Of a DNA stretch of 52,923 nt, positions 18,702 through 28,000 are shown one piece after another. The first letter of the stretch is position 1. Every line of letters begins with the position of its first letter. The stretch is from NCBI RefSeq assembly GCF_000787835.1, contig NZ_BBPP01000001.1, forward strand, positions 379,626 through 432,548, given 5' to 3'. Both the position numbers and the translations under genes were made by a program. Source of the stretch: Streptacidiphilus melanogenes. GTDB taxonomy: Bacteria > Actinomycetota > Actinomycetes > Streptomycetales > Streptomycetaceae. The notes below the pieces were generated by a model. That model was not told the origin of the DNA. It was given only the letters and a program-made list of their open reading frames with translations, and did not search any database.

Positions 18702-20084
18702 GTGGACCAGCCGGCCGAGCGACAGGTCACCGCTCCCTGGGCGGTCCGCCGACCGCCGCGCTCAGACGCGGAACTGAGGGAACGTCCGGCCCGCGCCGTG
18801 CTGCCCGGCTGGGCGGCCCTGCTCGTGGCCCTCACCGCCGCGGCCCTCGCCCTGCTGGTCCAGGCCCGCCGTGCCGCCGCGTTGCCGGGCTGGGTTCCCG
18901 GGCGCCGGACCCTGCACGGCACCGGCCCCGTCATCCCGGAACACCCTGCGGTGGCGCTGCTCGCGCTCTGCGGCGCGGTCGTGGTCCTCGCCGTATTCGG
19001 GCTGACGGCGAACCCCCTCGGCACGGCCCGGGTGCTGAGCCGCTGGGGCCGCTACCGCGGCACGGTCCGCCGCACCGGGCTGCTCTGGGTGAACCCGCTG
19101 CTCAAGCGTCGTCCGATCGACGTGCGGATCCGTCACTGGCGCAGCGAGCCGATCTCCGCGACCGATCGCGAGGGCTCCCCGGTCACGGCCGAGCTGATCA
19201 TCGTCTGGCAGGTCAGGGACACCGCCCGGGCGCGCTTCTCCGTCGACGACCACGGCATGCACCTGGCCCTGAGTGCGGAGTCCGTCTTCGCCCGCACGGT
19301 CTCGACGCTGCCCTGCGACAGCTTCGCCAGCCCGGGCCCCTCCCTGCGCGACGGCCAGTGGCTGGGCGGCGAGCTGACCCGTCTGCTCGGTGCGGAGATG
19401 GCCCCGGTCGGCGTGGCCGTCTTCTCCGTCCAGGCCGTCGGCCTCGGCTACCGAGCCGACTTCGCCGACAGCATGCGCCGCCGCCGTCTCGCCGAGCTTG
19501 ACGCGGGCACCCGCGAGGTCATCGTCGGCGATGCCGTCGAGACGGCGGCGCTGACGCTGCGCCAACTGGAGCGCGGCCAGGGGATCGCGCTCGACGACGC
19601 CTTCCGCGCGGCGCTGACCCGGGACCTGGTCACGGCCTTCCTGTCGGTGCCGGTGTCGGTGCCGGAACCCGGGGCATCCGTCCCGGCAGCCGGACCAACG
19701 GTGACCACCGGGAGCGGCGAAGCCCTGGCGGCGTCGTCCGGCTCGTCCCGCATGTTCGTTGCCGCCCCGTCCCCGTCCCCGTCCCCGTCCCCGTCCCCGT
19801 CCTCGGCCAAGTCCTCGGCCTCGGCATCCGTCACCGTCCGCTCCACCGTGGACCGCCCGGCTCCGGGCTCCGTGACCGCCGTCCCGGCCGCCGACCGTGC
19901 GGAGGAGGCAGGACGGCAGCCCGTCCTGCTCCGCTCCGCGACGGCCCTGTCCTCCCGCAGCCGTCTGCGGTCGACCGGTCGATCGCGGGTGGGGGAGCCG
20001 ACCCCGGTCGAGCCCGACGGCTCCCCGCTGACGCCGTCAGTACCGCCCGCGCCGCGTCCGCAGCCCGCCGCGGACTTTTCGTGA
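18702..20084 (+). CDS. SPFH/Band 7-domain membrane protein
   Basis: A 460-residue protein with two N-terminal hydrophobic helices (about residues 35-57 and 80-104), then an SPFH (stomatin/prohibitin-like) domain. The domain begins GLLWVNPLLKRRPIDVR and includes DREGSPVTAELIIVWQVRD (about 115-290). SPFH proteins scaffold membrane microdomains. The last 150 residues are low-complexity Ser/Pro/Ala with a PS repeat. I chose GTG 18702: GAGAGGGG ends 9 bases upstream, whereas the ATG at 18693 directly abuts it. The NlpC/P60 gene begins 51 bases after its stop, suggesting co-transcription. Confidence 0.85.
   Translation: MDQPAERQVTAPWAVRRPPRSDAELRERPARAVLPGWAALLVALTAAALALLVQARRAAALPGWVPGRRTLHGTGPVIPEHPAVALLALCGAVVVLAVFGLTANPLGTARVLSRWGRYRGTVRRTGLLWVNPLLKRRPIDVRIRHWRSEPISATDREGSPVTAELIIVWQVRDTARARFSVDDHGMHLALSAESVFARTVSTLPCDSFASPGPSLRDGQWLGGELTRLLGAEMAPVGVAVFSVQAVGLGYRADFADSMRRRRLAELDAGTREVIVGDAVETAALTLRQLERGQGIALDDAFRAALTRDLVTAFLSVPVSVPEPGASVPAAGPTVTTGSGEALAASSGSSRMFVAAPSPSPSPSPSPSSAKSSASASVTVRSTVDRPAPGSVTAVPAADRAEEAGRQPVLLRSATALSSRSRLRSTGRSRVGEPTPVEPDGSPLTPSVPPAPRPQPAADFS
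19765..19800 (+). repeat. Six tandem CCCCGT hexamers
   Basis: Six perfect copies of CCCCGT encode a Pro-Ser dipeptide run in the SPFH protein's tail. Hexamer gain or loss keeps the frame, so strains may differ in linker length. Confidence 0.95.
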
Positions 20085-20135
20085 CCGCTCACCGCCACAC
20101 ACCCTTCGAGGAACGAGAAACGGAGAACGTCCGCG

Positions 20136-21041
20136 ATGACCGCCTTCGCCGAGCTCGACCTGGACATAGCCGTCTGCACCTGCACCTGCGCCTACTGCCG
20201 TGACCACCGCACGACCGCAAGGACGACGCCCGGTGGCCCGTCCGGTGGCCCGGCCCGCGGGCGGCGCAGCCCCGCCCGCCCCGTGTTCCGCGCCGCCGCG
20301 ACCACCGCGATGCTCGCCGTCGGGGGCGGAGCGGCCCTCATAGCCGCGCCCGCGGCGAGCGCCGAACCGGCGTCCGCCCACGCAGGCTGGGACGGAGAGC
20401 GCTACTGGTTCCACGCCGGCGGTGAGTGGCGCTGGACCACCCACTACGACGTCTACCTGCGCCGAACCGGGCACGGCGGCGACAGCGGCGGCGCGCGCAC
20501 GAGTGGCGGCATACGCCAGGGCTGGGACGGCCACCGCTACTGGTTCCGCAAGAACGGCGAGTGGCGCTGGACCACGCACTACGCCGTCTACCTCAAGCAC
20601 GCGGGCCACGGGCACCCCGCTCCGGCCCCCGGACCCGGCGACCCGCACCCGGCACCGTTGCCCGGCCCGGTCGCGGGAGGCCTCGAGGCCGCCATCGGCT
20701 TCGCCGAGTCGCAGCTCGGCAAGCCCTACCTCTGGGGTGGCGACGGCCCCTACGGCTACGACTGCTCGGGCCTGGTCCAGCAGGCGTTCTTCCGGGCCGG
20801 GATCAAGCTCCCGCGCGTCGCGGCCGCCCAGTACCGGGCGACGACCCCGGTGGCACCCGGTCGGCTGCGCCGCGGCGACCTGATCTTCTGGTCCTCCAGC
20901 AGCAGGTCCAGCGGCATCCACCACGTGGCGATCTACCTGGGCGGCGGCCGCTACATCGAGGCCCCGCACCGGGGCGCGGACGTGCGGATCTCCGTCCTCT
21001 CGCGCGGCTACTACCCGGACTTCTTCGGCCGAGTCCCGTGA
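20136..21041 (+). CDS. Secreted NlpC/P60 peptidoglycan hydrolase with two aromatic repeats
   Basis: A 301-residue protein. The C-terminal NlpC/P60 domain (about 184-300) has catalytic C210 (YDCSGLV), H263 (HHVAIYLG) and a third polar residue H278 (EAPHRG); such enzymes cut peptide stems of peptidoglycan. Between residues 84 and 159 are two near-identical repeats of about 31 residues, GWDG-x-RYWF...GEWRWTTHY-x-VYL, perhaps wall-binding. The likely signal helix is internal (about 50-76, ending APAASA), preceded by a Cys-rich segment CTCTCAYC (residues 14-21). A GTG at 20283 would place the signal peptide at the N terminus but has no ribosome site; the ATG at 20136 has GGAG 10 bases upstream. 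Confidence 0.88.
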   Translation: MTAFAELDLDIAVCTCTCAYCRDHRTTARTTPGGPSGGPARGRRSPARPVFRAAATTAMLAVGGGAALIAAPAASAEPASAHAGWDGERYWFHAGGEWRWTTHYDVYLRRTGHGGDSGGARTSGGIRQGWDGHRYWFRKNGEWRWTTHYAVYLKHAGHGHPAPAPGPGDPHPAPLPGPVAGGLEAAIGFAESQLGKPYLWGGDGPYGYDCSGLVQQAFFRAGIKLPRVAAAQYRATTPVAPGRLRRGDLIFWSSSSRSSGIHHVAIYLGGGRYIEAPHRGADVRISVLSRGYYPDFFGRVP

Positions 21042-21203
21042 GCGGTTCCCCCGCCCGAGCGGCGTTCATCGCCTGATCATCCCGGCAGGCCCACAATCTG
21101 CACTTATCTGCAATGATGCGATCAGTGGGCCTGGCGGGCGACGCGTGCGCTTCGGGCTTCCGCGCTTAACGCATCCGTAAACCGCAGAGGTGAGACTGTA
21201 GCC

Positions 21204-22565
21204 ATGGGCAAGCAGCAGGAGTTTGTGCTCCGCACTCTCGAAGAGCGGGACATCCGTTTCGTCCGGCTCTGGTTCACCGACGTCCTCGGGTTCCTGAAGT
21301 CCGTCGCGGTTGCCCCGGCCGAGCTCGACCAGGCCTTCGAGGAGGGCATCGGGTTCGACGGCTCCGCGATCGAGGGCTTCGCCCGCGTCTACGAGTCCGA
21401 CATGCTGGCCAAACCGGACCCGAGCACGTTCCAGATACTGCCGTGGCGCTCGGAGGCCCCGGGCACCGCCCGCATGTTCTGCGACATCCTCATGCCGGAC
21501 GGTTCCCCGTCCTTCGCGGACCCGCGGTACGTGCTCAAGCGCACTCTGGAGAAGGCCTCCAACCTCGGATTCACCTTCTACACCCACCCCGAGATCGAGT
21601 TCTTCCTCCTCAACAACCTCCCGGGCGACGGCACGCCGCCGCTGCCGGCCGACCAGTCGGGCTACTTCGACCACACCCCGCGCGGCGTCGGCCACGACTT
21701 CCGCCGACAGGCCATCACCATGCTGGAGTCCATGGGCATCTCCGTGGAGTTCAGCCACCACGAGGGCGCCCCGGGCCAGCAGGAGATCGACCTGCGCTAC
21801 GCGGACGCGCTCTCCACGGCCGACAACATCATGACCTTCCGCCTGGTCATGAAGGAGGTCGCGCTGGAGCAGGGCGTCCACGCGACCTTCATGCCGAAGC
21901 CCTTCTCCCAGCACCCAGGCTCGGGCATGCACACCCACCTGTCCCTCTTCGAGGGCGACCGCAACGTCTTCCACGAGGCCGGTGCGGAATACCAGCTCTC
22001 CAAGATCGGCCGCTCCTTCATCGCCGGCATCCTCCGCCACGCGGCGGAGACCTCCGCGATCACCAACCAGTGGGTCAACTCCTACAAGCGCATCTGGGGC
22101 GGCAGCCAGCGCGCCGCCGGCGCGGGCGGCGAGGCCCCCTCCTACATCTGCTGGGGCCACAACAACCGCTCGGCCCTCGTCCGCGTCCCGATGTACAAGC
22201 CGGGCAAGCAGGGCTCCACCCGCGTGGAGATCCGCAGCCTCGACACCGGCTGCAACCCCTACCTCGCCTACTCCGTCATCCTCGCCGCAGGCCTCAAGGG
22301 CATCGCCGAGGGCTACGAACTCCCCCCGGGCGCGGACGACGACGTCTGGGCCCTCACCTCCCTCGAACGCCGCGCCCTCGGCATCGAACCCCTCCCGCAG
22401 AACCTCGGCGAGGCCATCGACCTGATGGAACGCAGCGAACTCGTCCGCGAGACCCTCGGCGAGCACGTCTTCGACTTCTTCCTGCGCAACAAGCGCCAGG
22501 AATGGGAGGAGTACCGCTCCGAGGTCACCCCGTTCGAACTCCGCCGCGGCCTCCCGGTGCTGTAA
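21204..22565 (+). CDS. glnA2: GlnA2-type glutamine synthetase-like enzyme (gamma-glutamylpolyamine synthetase)
   Basis: A 453-residue glutamine-synthetase-fold protein. It starts MGKQQEFVLRTLEERDIRFV and has FDGSAIEGFARVYESDM, the Glu ligands PEIEFF and GQQEID, GSGMHTHLSL and NNRSALVRVPMY. The sequence closely recalls S. coelicolor GlnA2 (SCO2241), which published work identifies as a gamma-glutamylpolyamine synthetase rather than a true glutamine synthetase. The C-terminal NLYDLP-type adenylylation site of GSI-beta is absent (the region reads LERRALGIEPLP). GlnE, encoded 2.4 kb downstream, is therefore unlikely to modify it. A strong hairpin terminator follows 29 bases after the stop. Confidence 0.9.
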   Translation: MGKQQEFVLRTLEERDIRFVRLWFTDVLGFLKSVAVAPAELDQAFEEGIGFDGSAIEGFARVYESDMLAKPDPSTFQILPWRSEAPGTARMFCDILMPDGSPSFADPRYVLKRTLEKASNLGFTFYTHPEIEFFLLNNLPGDGTPPLPADQSGYFDHTPRGVGHDFRRQAITMLESMGISVEFSHHEGAPGQQEIDLRYADALSTADNIMTFRLVMKEVALEQGVHATFMPKPFSQHPGSGMHTHLSLFEGDRNVFHEAGAEYQLSKIGRSFIAGILRHAAETSAITNQWVNSYKRIWGGSQRAAGAGGEAPSYICWGHNNRSALVRVPMYKPGKQGSTRVEIRSLDTGCNPYLAYSVILAAGLKGIAEGYELPPGADDDVWALTSLERRALGIEPLPQNLGEAIDLMERSELVRETLGEHVFDFFLRNKRQEWEEYRSEVTPFELRRGLPVL

Positions 22566-22594
22566 CGGCACGTCAGACGGACCCGCGCACGACG

Positions 22595-22640
22595 AAGGGC
22601 CGGACACGGTGGAGATCGATCCACTGTCGTCCGGCCCTTT
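22595..22640 (+). terminator. Hairpin terminator after glnA2
   Basis: AAGGGCCGGAC...GGTGGA pairs with TCCACTG...GTCCGGCCCTTT across a short loop; the 3' side runs into TTTCGGG. It is the strongest simple hairpin in this part of the window. Confidence 0.8.
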
Positions 22641-22709
22641 CGGGTTGATCAGCTGCAACGCAAGCTGCAAGGATGCCGCCGCGCTCACCACAGACACGGA
22701 AGGCACCGC

Positions 22710-23201
22710 ATGAAGATCGGTGTGTCGTTTCAGCTCCGGTTCGAGGAGTACCGACAGGCCATCCGGCTGCTTTCCCGAGGACGTCTTTCGCTCTGGTACG
22801 CGGTCGTCGGCTTCGTCCTGCTCGGCACGGTCCTGTTTGCGCTGGGACAGCGCACCCAGGTCTTCGGGGTCATGTGCTGGGCGGGGGCCGTGCTGGACGT
22901 CCTGCTACTGGGCTACGGCAGGATGCAGTTGAGGAAACGATTCGCCGTCGCAGGAAAGCCGACGGAGATGGTCTTCGAGGAGGGCCACTTCGTCAGCGAG
23001 ACCAACCACGCCCGGACAGAGGTCCGATGGACCGGGGTGACCGATGTGCTCGACACCCAGGAGCTGATCCTCCTGTATCGAGCCAAGCGTGTCGCACATA
23101 TCGTGCCCACCCGCGCCTTCAGTTCGGATCAACTCAGCGAGTTCCGGGCATTCATCGCTTCACGCACACAGCCTGAAGCCCCGGCCGCAGTCAATTCTTG
23201 A
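22710..23201 (+). CDS. YcxB-like membrane protein
   Basis: A 163-residue protein with two adjacent membrane helices (about residues 29-47 and 51-68). A YcxB-like C-terminal domain follows, with the family pattern F-x-EEGHFVSETNHARTEVRWTGVTDVLDT and YRAKRVAHIVPTRAFSSDQLSEF. GGAAGG lies 6 bases before the ATG. Function is not known for the family. It begins a gene pocket between glnA2 and glnE that lacks obvious core genes. Confidence 0.8.
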   Translation: MKIGVSFQLRFEEYRQAIRLLSRGRLSLWYAVVGFVLLGTVLFALGQRTQVFGVMCWAGAVLDVLLLGYGRMQLRKRFAVAGKPTEMVFEEGHFVSETNHARTEVRWTGVTDVLDTQELILLYRAKRVAHIVPTRAFSSDQLSEFRAFIASRTQPEAPAAVNS

Positions 23202-23293
23202 ACGCGTCCGCGGTGGCGGACGGGGCTGTGGGGACGCCGGTGGGCCGGTCGCGGCCTCCAGCGGAGTGTCGGGTCGTCTGCTTGGATCGCCGC

Positions 23294-23467
23294 ATGACGG
23301 ACTGGTCACGCCTCCATCACGCCTACGGCACCGCGGAAGACATTCCCGCCCTGCTCGACGGGGTCGGCCCGGACGCACGGGATGGTCGCTGGAACGCTCT
23401 GGCTTCCCGCCTGTACCAGGGTGGCGTCCCCGGCTCACACGATCCCGCTCGAACAGAGGGTAGGTAG
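23294..23467 (+). pseudogene. Truncated HEAT-type protein stub
   Basis: From ATG 23294 the frame encodes 57 residues beginning MTDWSRLHHAYGTAEDIPALL. That resembles the start of a streptomycete protein family annotated with HEAT repeats, normally several hundred residues long. Similarity fades after NALASRLYQGG, and a stop follows. No continuation was found in other frames downstream. It is probably a 5' remnant; a genuine 57-residue protein cannot be excluded. The ribosome site is poor. Confidence 0.45.
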
Positions 23468-23627
23468 CAGGCCCGCCGCGCGCTGGTGGGGCAGTCGGCG
23501 TGCACGCGGCATGCGTGAAGATCTGCTCCTTGAGGCGAAGGCGTCCCCGGGCGGGGTTTCTATTGTCATGGACAGGGCTGAAACTCCATCCCGGCAGACC
23601 CTTCCTTCGAGCAGTGGGAGAAGACCC

Positions 23628-24146
23628 ATGCGTTCCTCCTTCAAGACCGGCCTGCGTGCCCTGGGCCTCCTGGCGATCACCGCCTCGGCAGTCGTCGCGG
23701 CGCCGCTGGTCAACCCCGCGCAGGCCGCAGAGGGCAATCTCCAGATCCGGCTCCTGACCTTCGCTCAGAAGTGCGTCGACGTTCAGGGAGTCAATCCCGC
23801 CGACTGGACGCCCCTCATCCAGTACGCCTGCAACGGCCAGGGCAACCAGCAGTTCACGCTGTATCCGCTCGGTGACGGCCATGTCGCGATCCACACGTTC
23901 GCCGGCAAGTGCGTCGACGTCCAGGGGGCCAGCACCGCCGACTTCACGCCCGTCATGCAGTACACCTGTAACGGACAGGCCAACCAGGAGTTCACGCTGG
24001 TGCCGGCCGGCTTCGGCACGCTGGAGATCCACACGTTCGCCGGCAAGTGCGTCGACGTCCAGGGAGCCGGCATCAACGACTGGACGCCTGTCATCCAGTA
24101 CACGTGCAACGGTCAGGCGAACCAGCACTTCACGGAAATGCAGTAG
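23628..24146 (+). CDS. Secreted ricin-type beta-trefoil lectin
   Basis: A 172-residue protein: signal peptide (residues 1-33, ending NPAQA), then three consecutive repeats of about 44 residues. Each has the pattern F-x-KCVDVQG...D-x-TP-x-x-QY-x-CNGQ-x-NQ-x-F and one disulfide-type Cys pair. This is a complete single beta-trefoil (ricin B-like, CBM13 fold) with no attached enzyme. The repeats are unusually alike, especially two and three (both HTFAGKCVDVQGA). GGGAG lies 8 bases before the ATG. It presumably binds carbohydrate outside the cell; the ligand is unknown. Confidence 0.88.
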   Translation: MRSSFKTGLRALGLLAITASAVVAAPLVNPAQAAEGNLQIRLLTFAQKCVDVQGVNPADWTPLIQYACNGQGNQQFTLYPLGDGHVAIHTFAGKCVDVQGASTADFTPVMQYTCNGQANQEFTLVPAGFGTLEIHTFAGKCVDVQGAGINDWTPVIQYTCNGQANQHFTEMQ

Positions 24147-24170
24147 GCAAGCCCCACCGTCGCGGCGGGC

Positions 24171-24299
24171 TCAGCGCCTGAGGTGGTGCATCCAGGAGGC
24201 GTCCTCGCCGCTGTTGCCCATGGACGCGCGCCGCCAGGCGTGCAGGTCGCGACGGGTCTCGCGCAGGTCGACGGACATGCTGTGGCCGTCGCGGTTCAC
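24171..24299 (-). other. Possible small ORF or gene fragment (42 codons)
   Basis: From GTG 24299 the minus strand encodes a 42-residue, charge-rich peptide beginning VNRDGHSMSVDLRETR and ending EDASWMHHLRR. Its codons look protein-like, and AAGGA lies 16 bases upstream, which is too far for a good ribosome site. It immediately follows the micro-ORF at 24321. It could be a real small gene or debris. Confidence 0.3.
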
Positions 24300-24320
24300 C
24301 GCTCCGCGGCGGCGTGTCCT

Positions 24321-24386
24321 TCAGTCGATGACGACACCGAGGACGACGAGTGCGGACACCACCAGCGCCGGTACCAGCAGGACCAT
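24321..24386 (-). other. Possible 21-residue membrane micro-ORF
   Basis: ATG 24386 opens a frame encoding MVLLVPALVVSALVVLGVVID, a single perfect membrane helix; the frame is open upstream through NELSWQDHEF. An AGGA lies about 10 bases before the ATG, inside the palindrome at 24377-24402. Too short for certainty. Confidence 0.3.
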
Positions 24387-24402
24387 GAACTCATGGTCCT
24401 GC
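24377..24402. repeat. Perfect 26-bp palindrome in gene-poor DNA
   Basis: GCAGGACCATGA (24377-24388) and TCATGGTCCTGC (24391-24402) are exact reverse complements separated by AC. It sits in a region with no convincing full-length gene and overlaps the start of the micro-ORF on the minus strand. Possible operator. Confidence 0.75.
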
Positions 24403-24429
24403 CAAGAAAGTTCGTTGTCCAGCGAATGC

Positions 24430-24534
24430 GGGAGGGTCGCCGGGCCCGGCGACGCCGAGCAGGGCGAGCAGCCGGTCAGGGGGGTCGCCGACCCGGAAGG
24501 ACGAGAGGGAGAGGCGTATCCGTCGAACCCTCAC
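24430..24534 (-). pseudogene. Possible 5' remnant of a peptidase E (S51)-like gene
   Basis: From GTG 24534 the minus strand reads IRLSLSSFRVGDPPDRLLALLG, resembling the first 25 residues of actinobacterial peptidase E-like proteins (pattern MRL-x-LSSFR-x-GD-x-P-x-x-LL-x-L-x-G). The similarity then ends and the frame runs into a stop in unrelated sequence. Assignment rests on a short stretch. Confidence 0.35.
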
Positions 24535-24731
24535 GCGCCTTCGCCGGAGGCATGTTGACCGCCTCGGCAGGAAAGGCGCTTGTGTCCGGGTCAGCCGACT
24601 GCTTTGATGCCTCGCTCACCGCGCCGCAGCACGCGGCGGGGAGGGGCGGAAGTGAACACGGTGAACGGGGAGATCCTGCTCGCGTCCGGCGGAAGCGGAA
24701 GCGGCGGCGGTGTCGGGGCCGGGGATACAGC

Positions 24732-24941
24732 GTGGGGTGGCTGACGCTGTCGCTCATCAACGCGGGGCTGGCCCAGGGCAAGGGCCGCTCGGGGTTGAAC
24801 TGGTGGCTGCTCTCGCTGGTGCTCGGCCCGGTGGCGACGTTGCTCGTCGTGATCAGGCCGCGGGTGGAGACGCCGGCCGTGCAGTCGCTCGTGGACATCG
24901 CGCTCGCCGACGCCCAAGTCGAGGCCGAAGACGGCCACTGA
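24732..24941 (+). CDS. Small membrane protein with GKGR motif
   Basis: From GTG 24732 the frame encodes 69 residues beginning VGWLTLSLINAGLAQGKGRSG. A membrane helix (NWWLLSLVLGPVATLLVVI) and a short acidic tail follow. The pattern of a short helix, GKGR-x-G-x-x-W, and a helix with LGP is common in small bacterial membrane proteins of unknown role. The start is uncertain because the frame is open upstream and no good ribosome site precedes the GTG. It lies 72 bases before glnE. Confidence 0.55.
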   Translation: MGWLTLSLINAGLAQGKGRSGLNWWLLSLVLGPVATLLVVIRPRVETPAVQSLVDIALADAQVEAEDGH

Positions 24942-25013
24942 GCCGGGCGGGGCAGTTCGCCGCCTCGTCCGGCGCGGTTCGGGTGTTCGAACGACGTAGG
25001 GTCGGGGAGGATC

Positions 25014-28000
25014 GTGTGCGGGAGATCCTCGACAGTGCGGACTGCGGCGACGCGGAGGCGAGTGGCGTTGGAGACGGAGCGCGGCGGTTCGCGGCGGAGC
25101 AGCCCGGTCGGAAGGCTGGTGCGGCGCGGCTTCACGGACCCCGAGGCCGCCGCCGCGCGGCTCGCCGAGCCGGCGCTGGCGACGCACGCCGCCGACACCG
25201 TGCTGCTCGACGCCCTCGCCGCCACCGCCGATCCGGACCAGGCGCTGAGGGGCCTCGCCGGGCTCGTCGAGGCCTGCGCGGGCGAGGCCGAACGGCACGC
25301 GCTGCTGGACACCCTCACCACCGCCAAGCCGCTGCGGGACCGCCTCCTCGGCGTCCTCGGCGCGAGTGCCGCGCTGGGGGAGCACCTCGCGCGGCACCCC
25401 CACGACTGGCACGAGCTGGTCACCTTCGAGCTGCATGACATCCACCCCGGGCCGGAGGAGTTCGTCCGGCGGCTCTACCAGCACATCTGGGAGGAGCAGC
25501 CCGGCATCCCCCGCGCGGACGCGCTCCGCACCGGCTACCGCCGTCTGCTGCTCGGCGTCGCCGCCCGCGACCTGACCGGCACCGCCGACCTCGGGCAGAC
25601 CGCCGCCGAGCTGGCCGACCTCGCCGGGGCGACGCTGCAGGCCGCCCTCGACATCGCGGCCGAGGAGGACCCCGACGCCGCCCGCGCCTGCCGGCTCGCG
25701 GTGATCGCGATGGGCAAGTGCGGCGGCCGGGAGCTCAACTACGTCTCCGACGTGGACGTCGTCTTCGTCGCCGAGCCCCGCGAGTCGGCCGACCACGAGC
25801 CGGGCGACCCGGACGCGGCGCTCAAGGCCGCCACCCGCCTTGCCTCGCGCATGATGCGGCTCTGCTCGGACAGCACCCGCGAGGGCACGATCTGGCAGGT
25901 CGACGCGAACCTGCGCCCGGAGGGCAAGAACGGGCCGCTGGTCCGCACCCTGGCCAGTCACCTCGCCTACTACCAGCGCTGGGCCAAGACGTGGGAGTTC
26001 CAGGCGCTGCTCAAGGCCCGCCCTGTGGCGGGCGACGCCGAGCTCGGGCGGGAGTACCTCGACGCCGTCACCCCGATGGTCTGGCAGGCCTCGCAGCGCG
26101 AGAACTTCGTCCAGGACGTTCAGCAGATGCGCCGCCGCGTCGTCGAGGCGATCCCGGTCGGCGAGGTCGAGCGCGAGCTCAAGCTCGGCCCCGGCGGGCT
26201 GCGCGACGTCGAGTTCTCGGTGCAGCTGCTGCAGCTCGTTCACGGCCGCACCGACGGGACGCTGCGCAGCGCCACCACCCTGACCGCCCTGGCCGACCTC
26301 TCGGCCGGCGGCTACGTCGGCCGTGCCGACGCGGCCGCCCTCGACAGCGCCTACCGGTTCCTGCGCACGCTCGAGCACCGCATCCAGCTGTTCCAGCTGC
26401 GCCGCACGCACCTGGTGCCGACCGAAGAGCAGGACCTGCGCCGCCTCGGCCGCTCGCTCGGGCTGCGCGCCGACCCGGTCGCCGAGCTGCTCGCGGAGTG
26501 GAAGCGGCACGGACGCGAGGTGCGGCGTCTGCACGAGAAGCTCTTCTACCGTCCGCTGCTGGACGCGGTCGCCCACCTGGACCTGGACGAGGTGGGCCTC
26601 ACCTCCCGCCTCGGCGGCAACGCGCTCAGCGCGGAGGCCGCGCAGACGCGCCTGGCCGCGCTCGGCTACCGTGCGCCCGCCGACGCGTTCCGGCACCTCC
26701 AGGCGCTGGCCACCGGCGTCAGCCGCCGCGCCGCGCTGCAACGGACGCTGCTGCCGGTGATGCTCGGCTGGTTCGCGGAGTCCGCCGACCCCGACGCGGG
26801 CCTCCTCGGCTTCCGCAAGGTCTCCGACAGTCTCGGCTCCACTCCCTGGTACCTGCGGCTGCTGCGCGACGAGGGCGCCGCAGCGGAGAACCTGGCCCGG
26901 ATCCTCTCCTCCGGTCGCCTCGCCCCCGACCTGCTGCTGCGCGCCCCCGAGGCGGTCGCGCTGCTCGGCGACGCCGACGGCCTGGACCCGCGCTCCCCGC
27001 AGATGCTGGACCGCGAGGTCGCCTCCGCGGTCGGCCGCGCCGACGACGCGGCCTCCGCGGTCGCGGCGGCGCGCTCGGTACGCCGTCGGGAGCTCTTCCG
27101 CACCTCAGCGGCCGACGTGCTGGGCCGTCTGGGGGACACCCCGGCCGAGTCCGTCGAGGCGGCCGGGTTGGCCCTGACCGGCCTCAACCGGGCCACGCTC
27201 GCCGGCGCGCTCGCGGCCTGCGTCGCCGCGGCGGAGGCGGCCGCGGGGGAGCCACTCCCGACGCGTCTCGCCGTGATCGCGATGGGCCGCTTCGGCGGCG
27301 ACGAGCTCGGCTACGGCTCGGACGCGGACGTGATGTTCGTCCACGACCCCCTGCCGGACGCCGACGAGACCAAGGCGAGCAACTCCGCCCGTCAGGTCTT
27401 CGAGGAGCTCCGCCGGTTGCTCCAGCTGCCCTCGACGGAGCCCCCGCTGCAGATCGACGCGGATCTGCGGCCGGAGGGCCGCCAGGGTCCGCTGGTGCGT
27501 TCCATCGCCTCCTACGCGGCCTACTACCGACGGTGGTCGCACACCTGGGAGAGCCAGGCCCTGCTGCGGGCCAAGCCGGTCGCCGGAGACATCGGGCTCG
27601 GGCAGGAGTTCGTCGCCCTGATCGACCCGCTGCGGTACCCCGCGAAGGGGCTGGACGCCGACGAGCGGCGGGAGATCCGCAGGATCAAGGCGCGGGTGGA
27701 GGCCGAGCGCATGCCGCGCGGCGCGGATCCGACCACCCACACCAAGCTGGGACGCGGCGGGCTCGCCGACGTCGAGTGGACGGTGCAGCTGCTGCAGTTG
27801 CAGCACGGCCACACCGTCCCCGGGCTCCGCACGACCCGCACGCTGCGGGCGCTGCGCGCGGCGGTCGAGGCGAACCTGCTGGACACGGAGGCGGCGGAGG
27901 CGCTGGGCTCCGCATGGGTGCAGGCGACGCGCGTGCGCAACGCGGTCATGCTGGTGCGCGGCCGCGCGGGCGACAGCTTCCCCGCGGAGCCGCGGGAGCT

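Larger units (their letters stand above)
24147..24731. other. 585-base stretch without a convincing full gene
   Basis: Between the lectin and the small membrane protein I see only fragments: a peptidase E-like start, two tiny minus-strand ORFs and a perfect palindrome. A plus-strand frame stays open from 24183 but its translation is Arg/Gly-rich and shows no family features before the small protein at 24732. Confidence 0.6.

Noticed and set aside
24183-24731. Long 5' extension of the small membrane protein at 24732
   Set aside because: The extension reads as Arg/Gly-rich nonsense with no ribosome site at its start, and minus-strand fragments overlap it.
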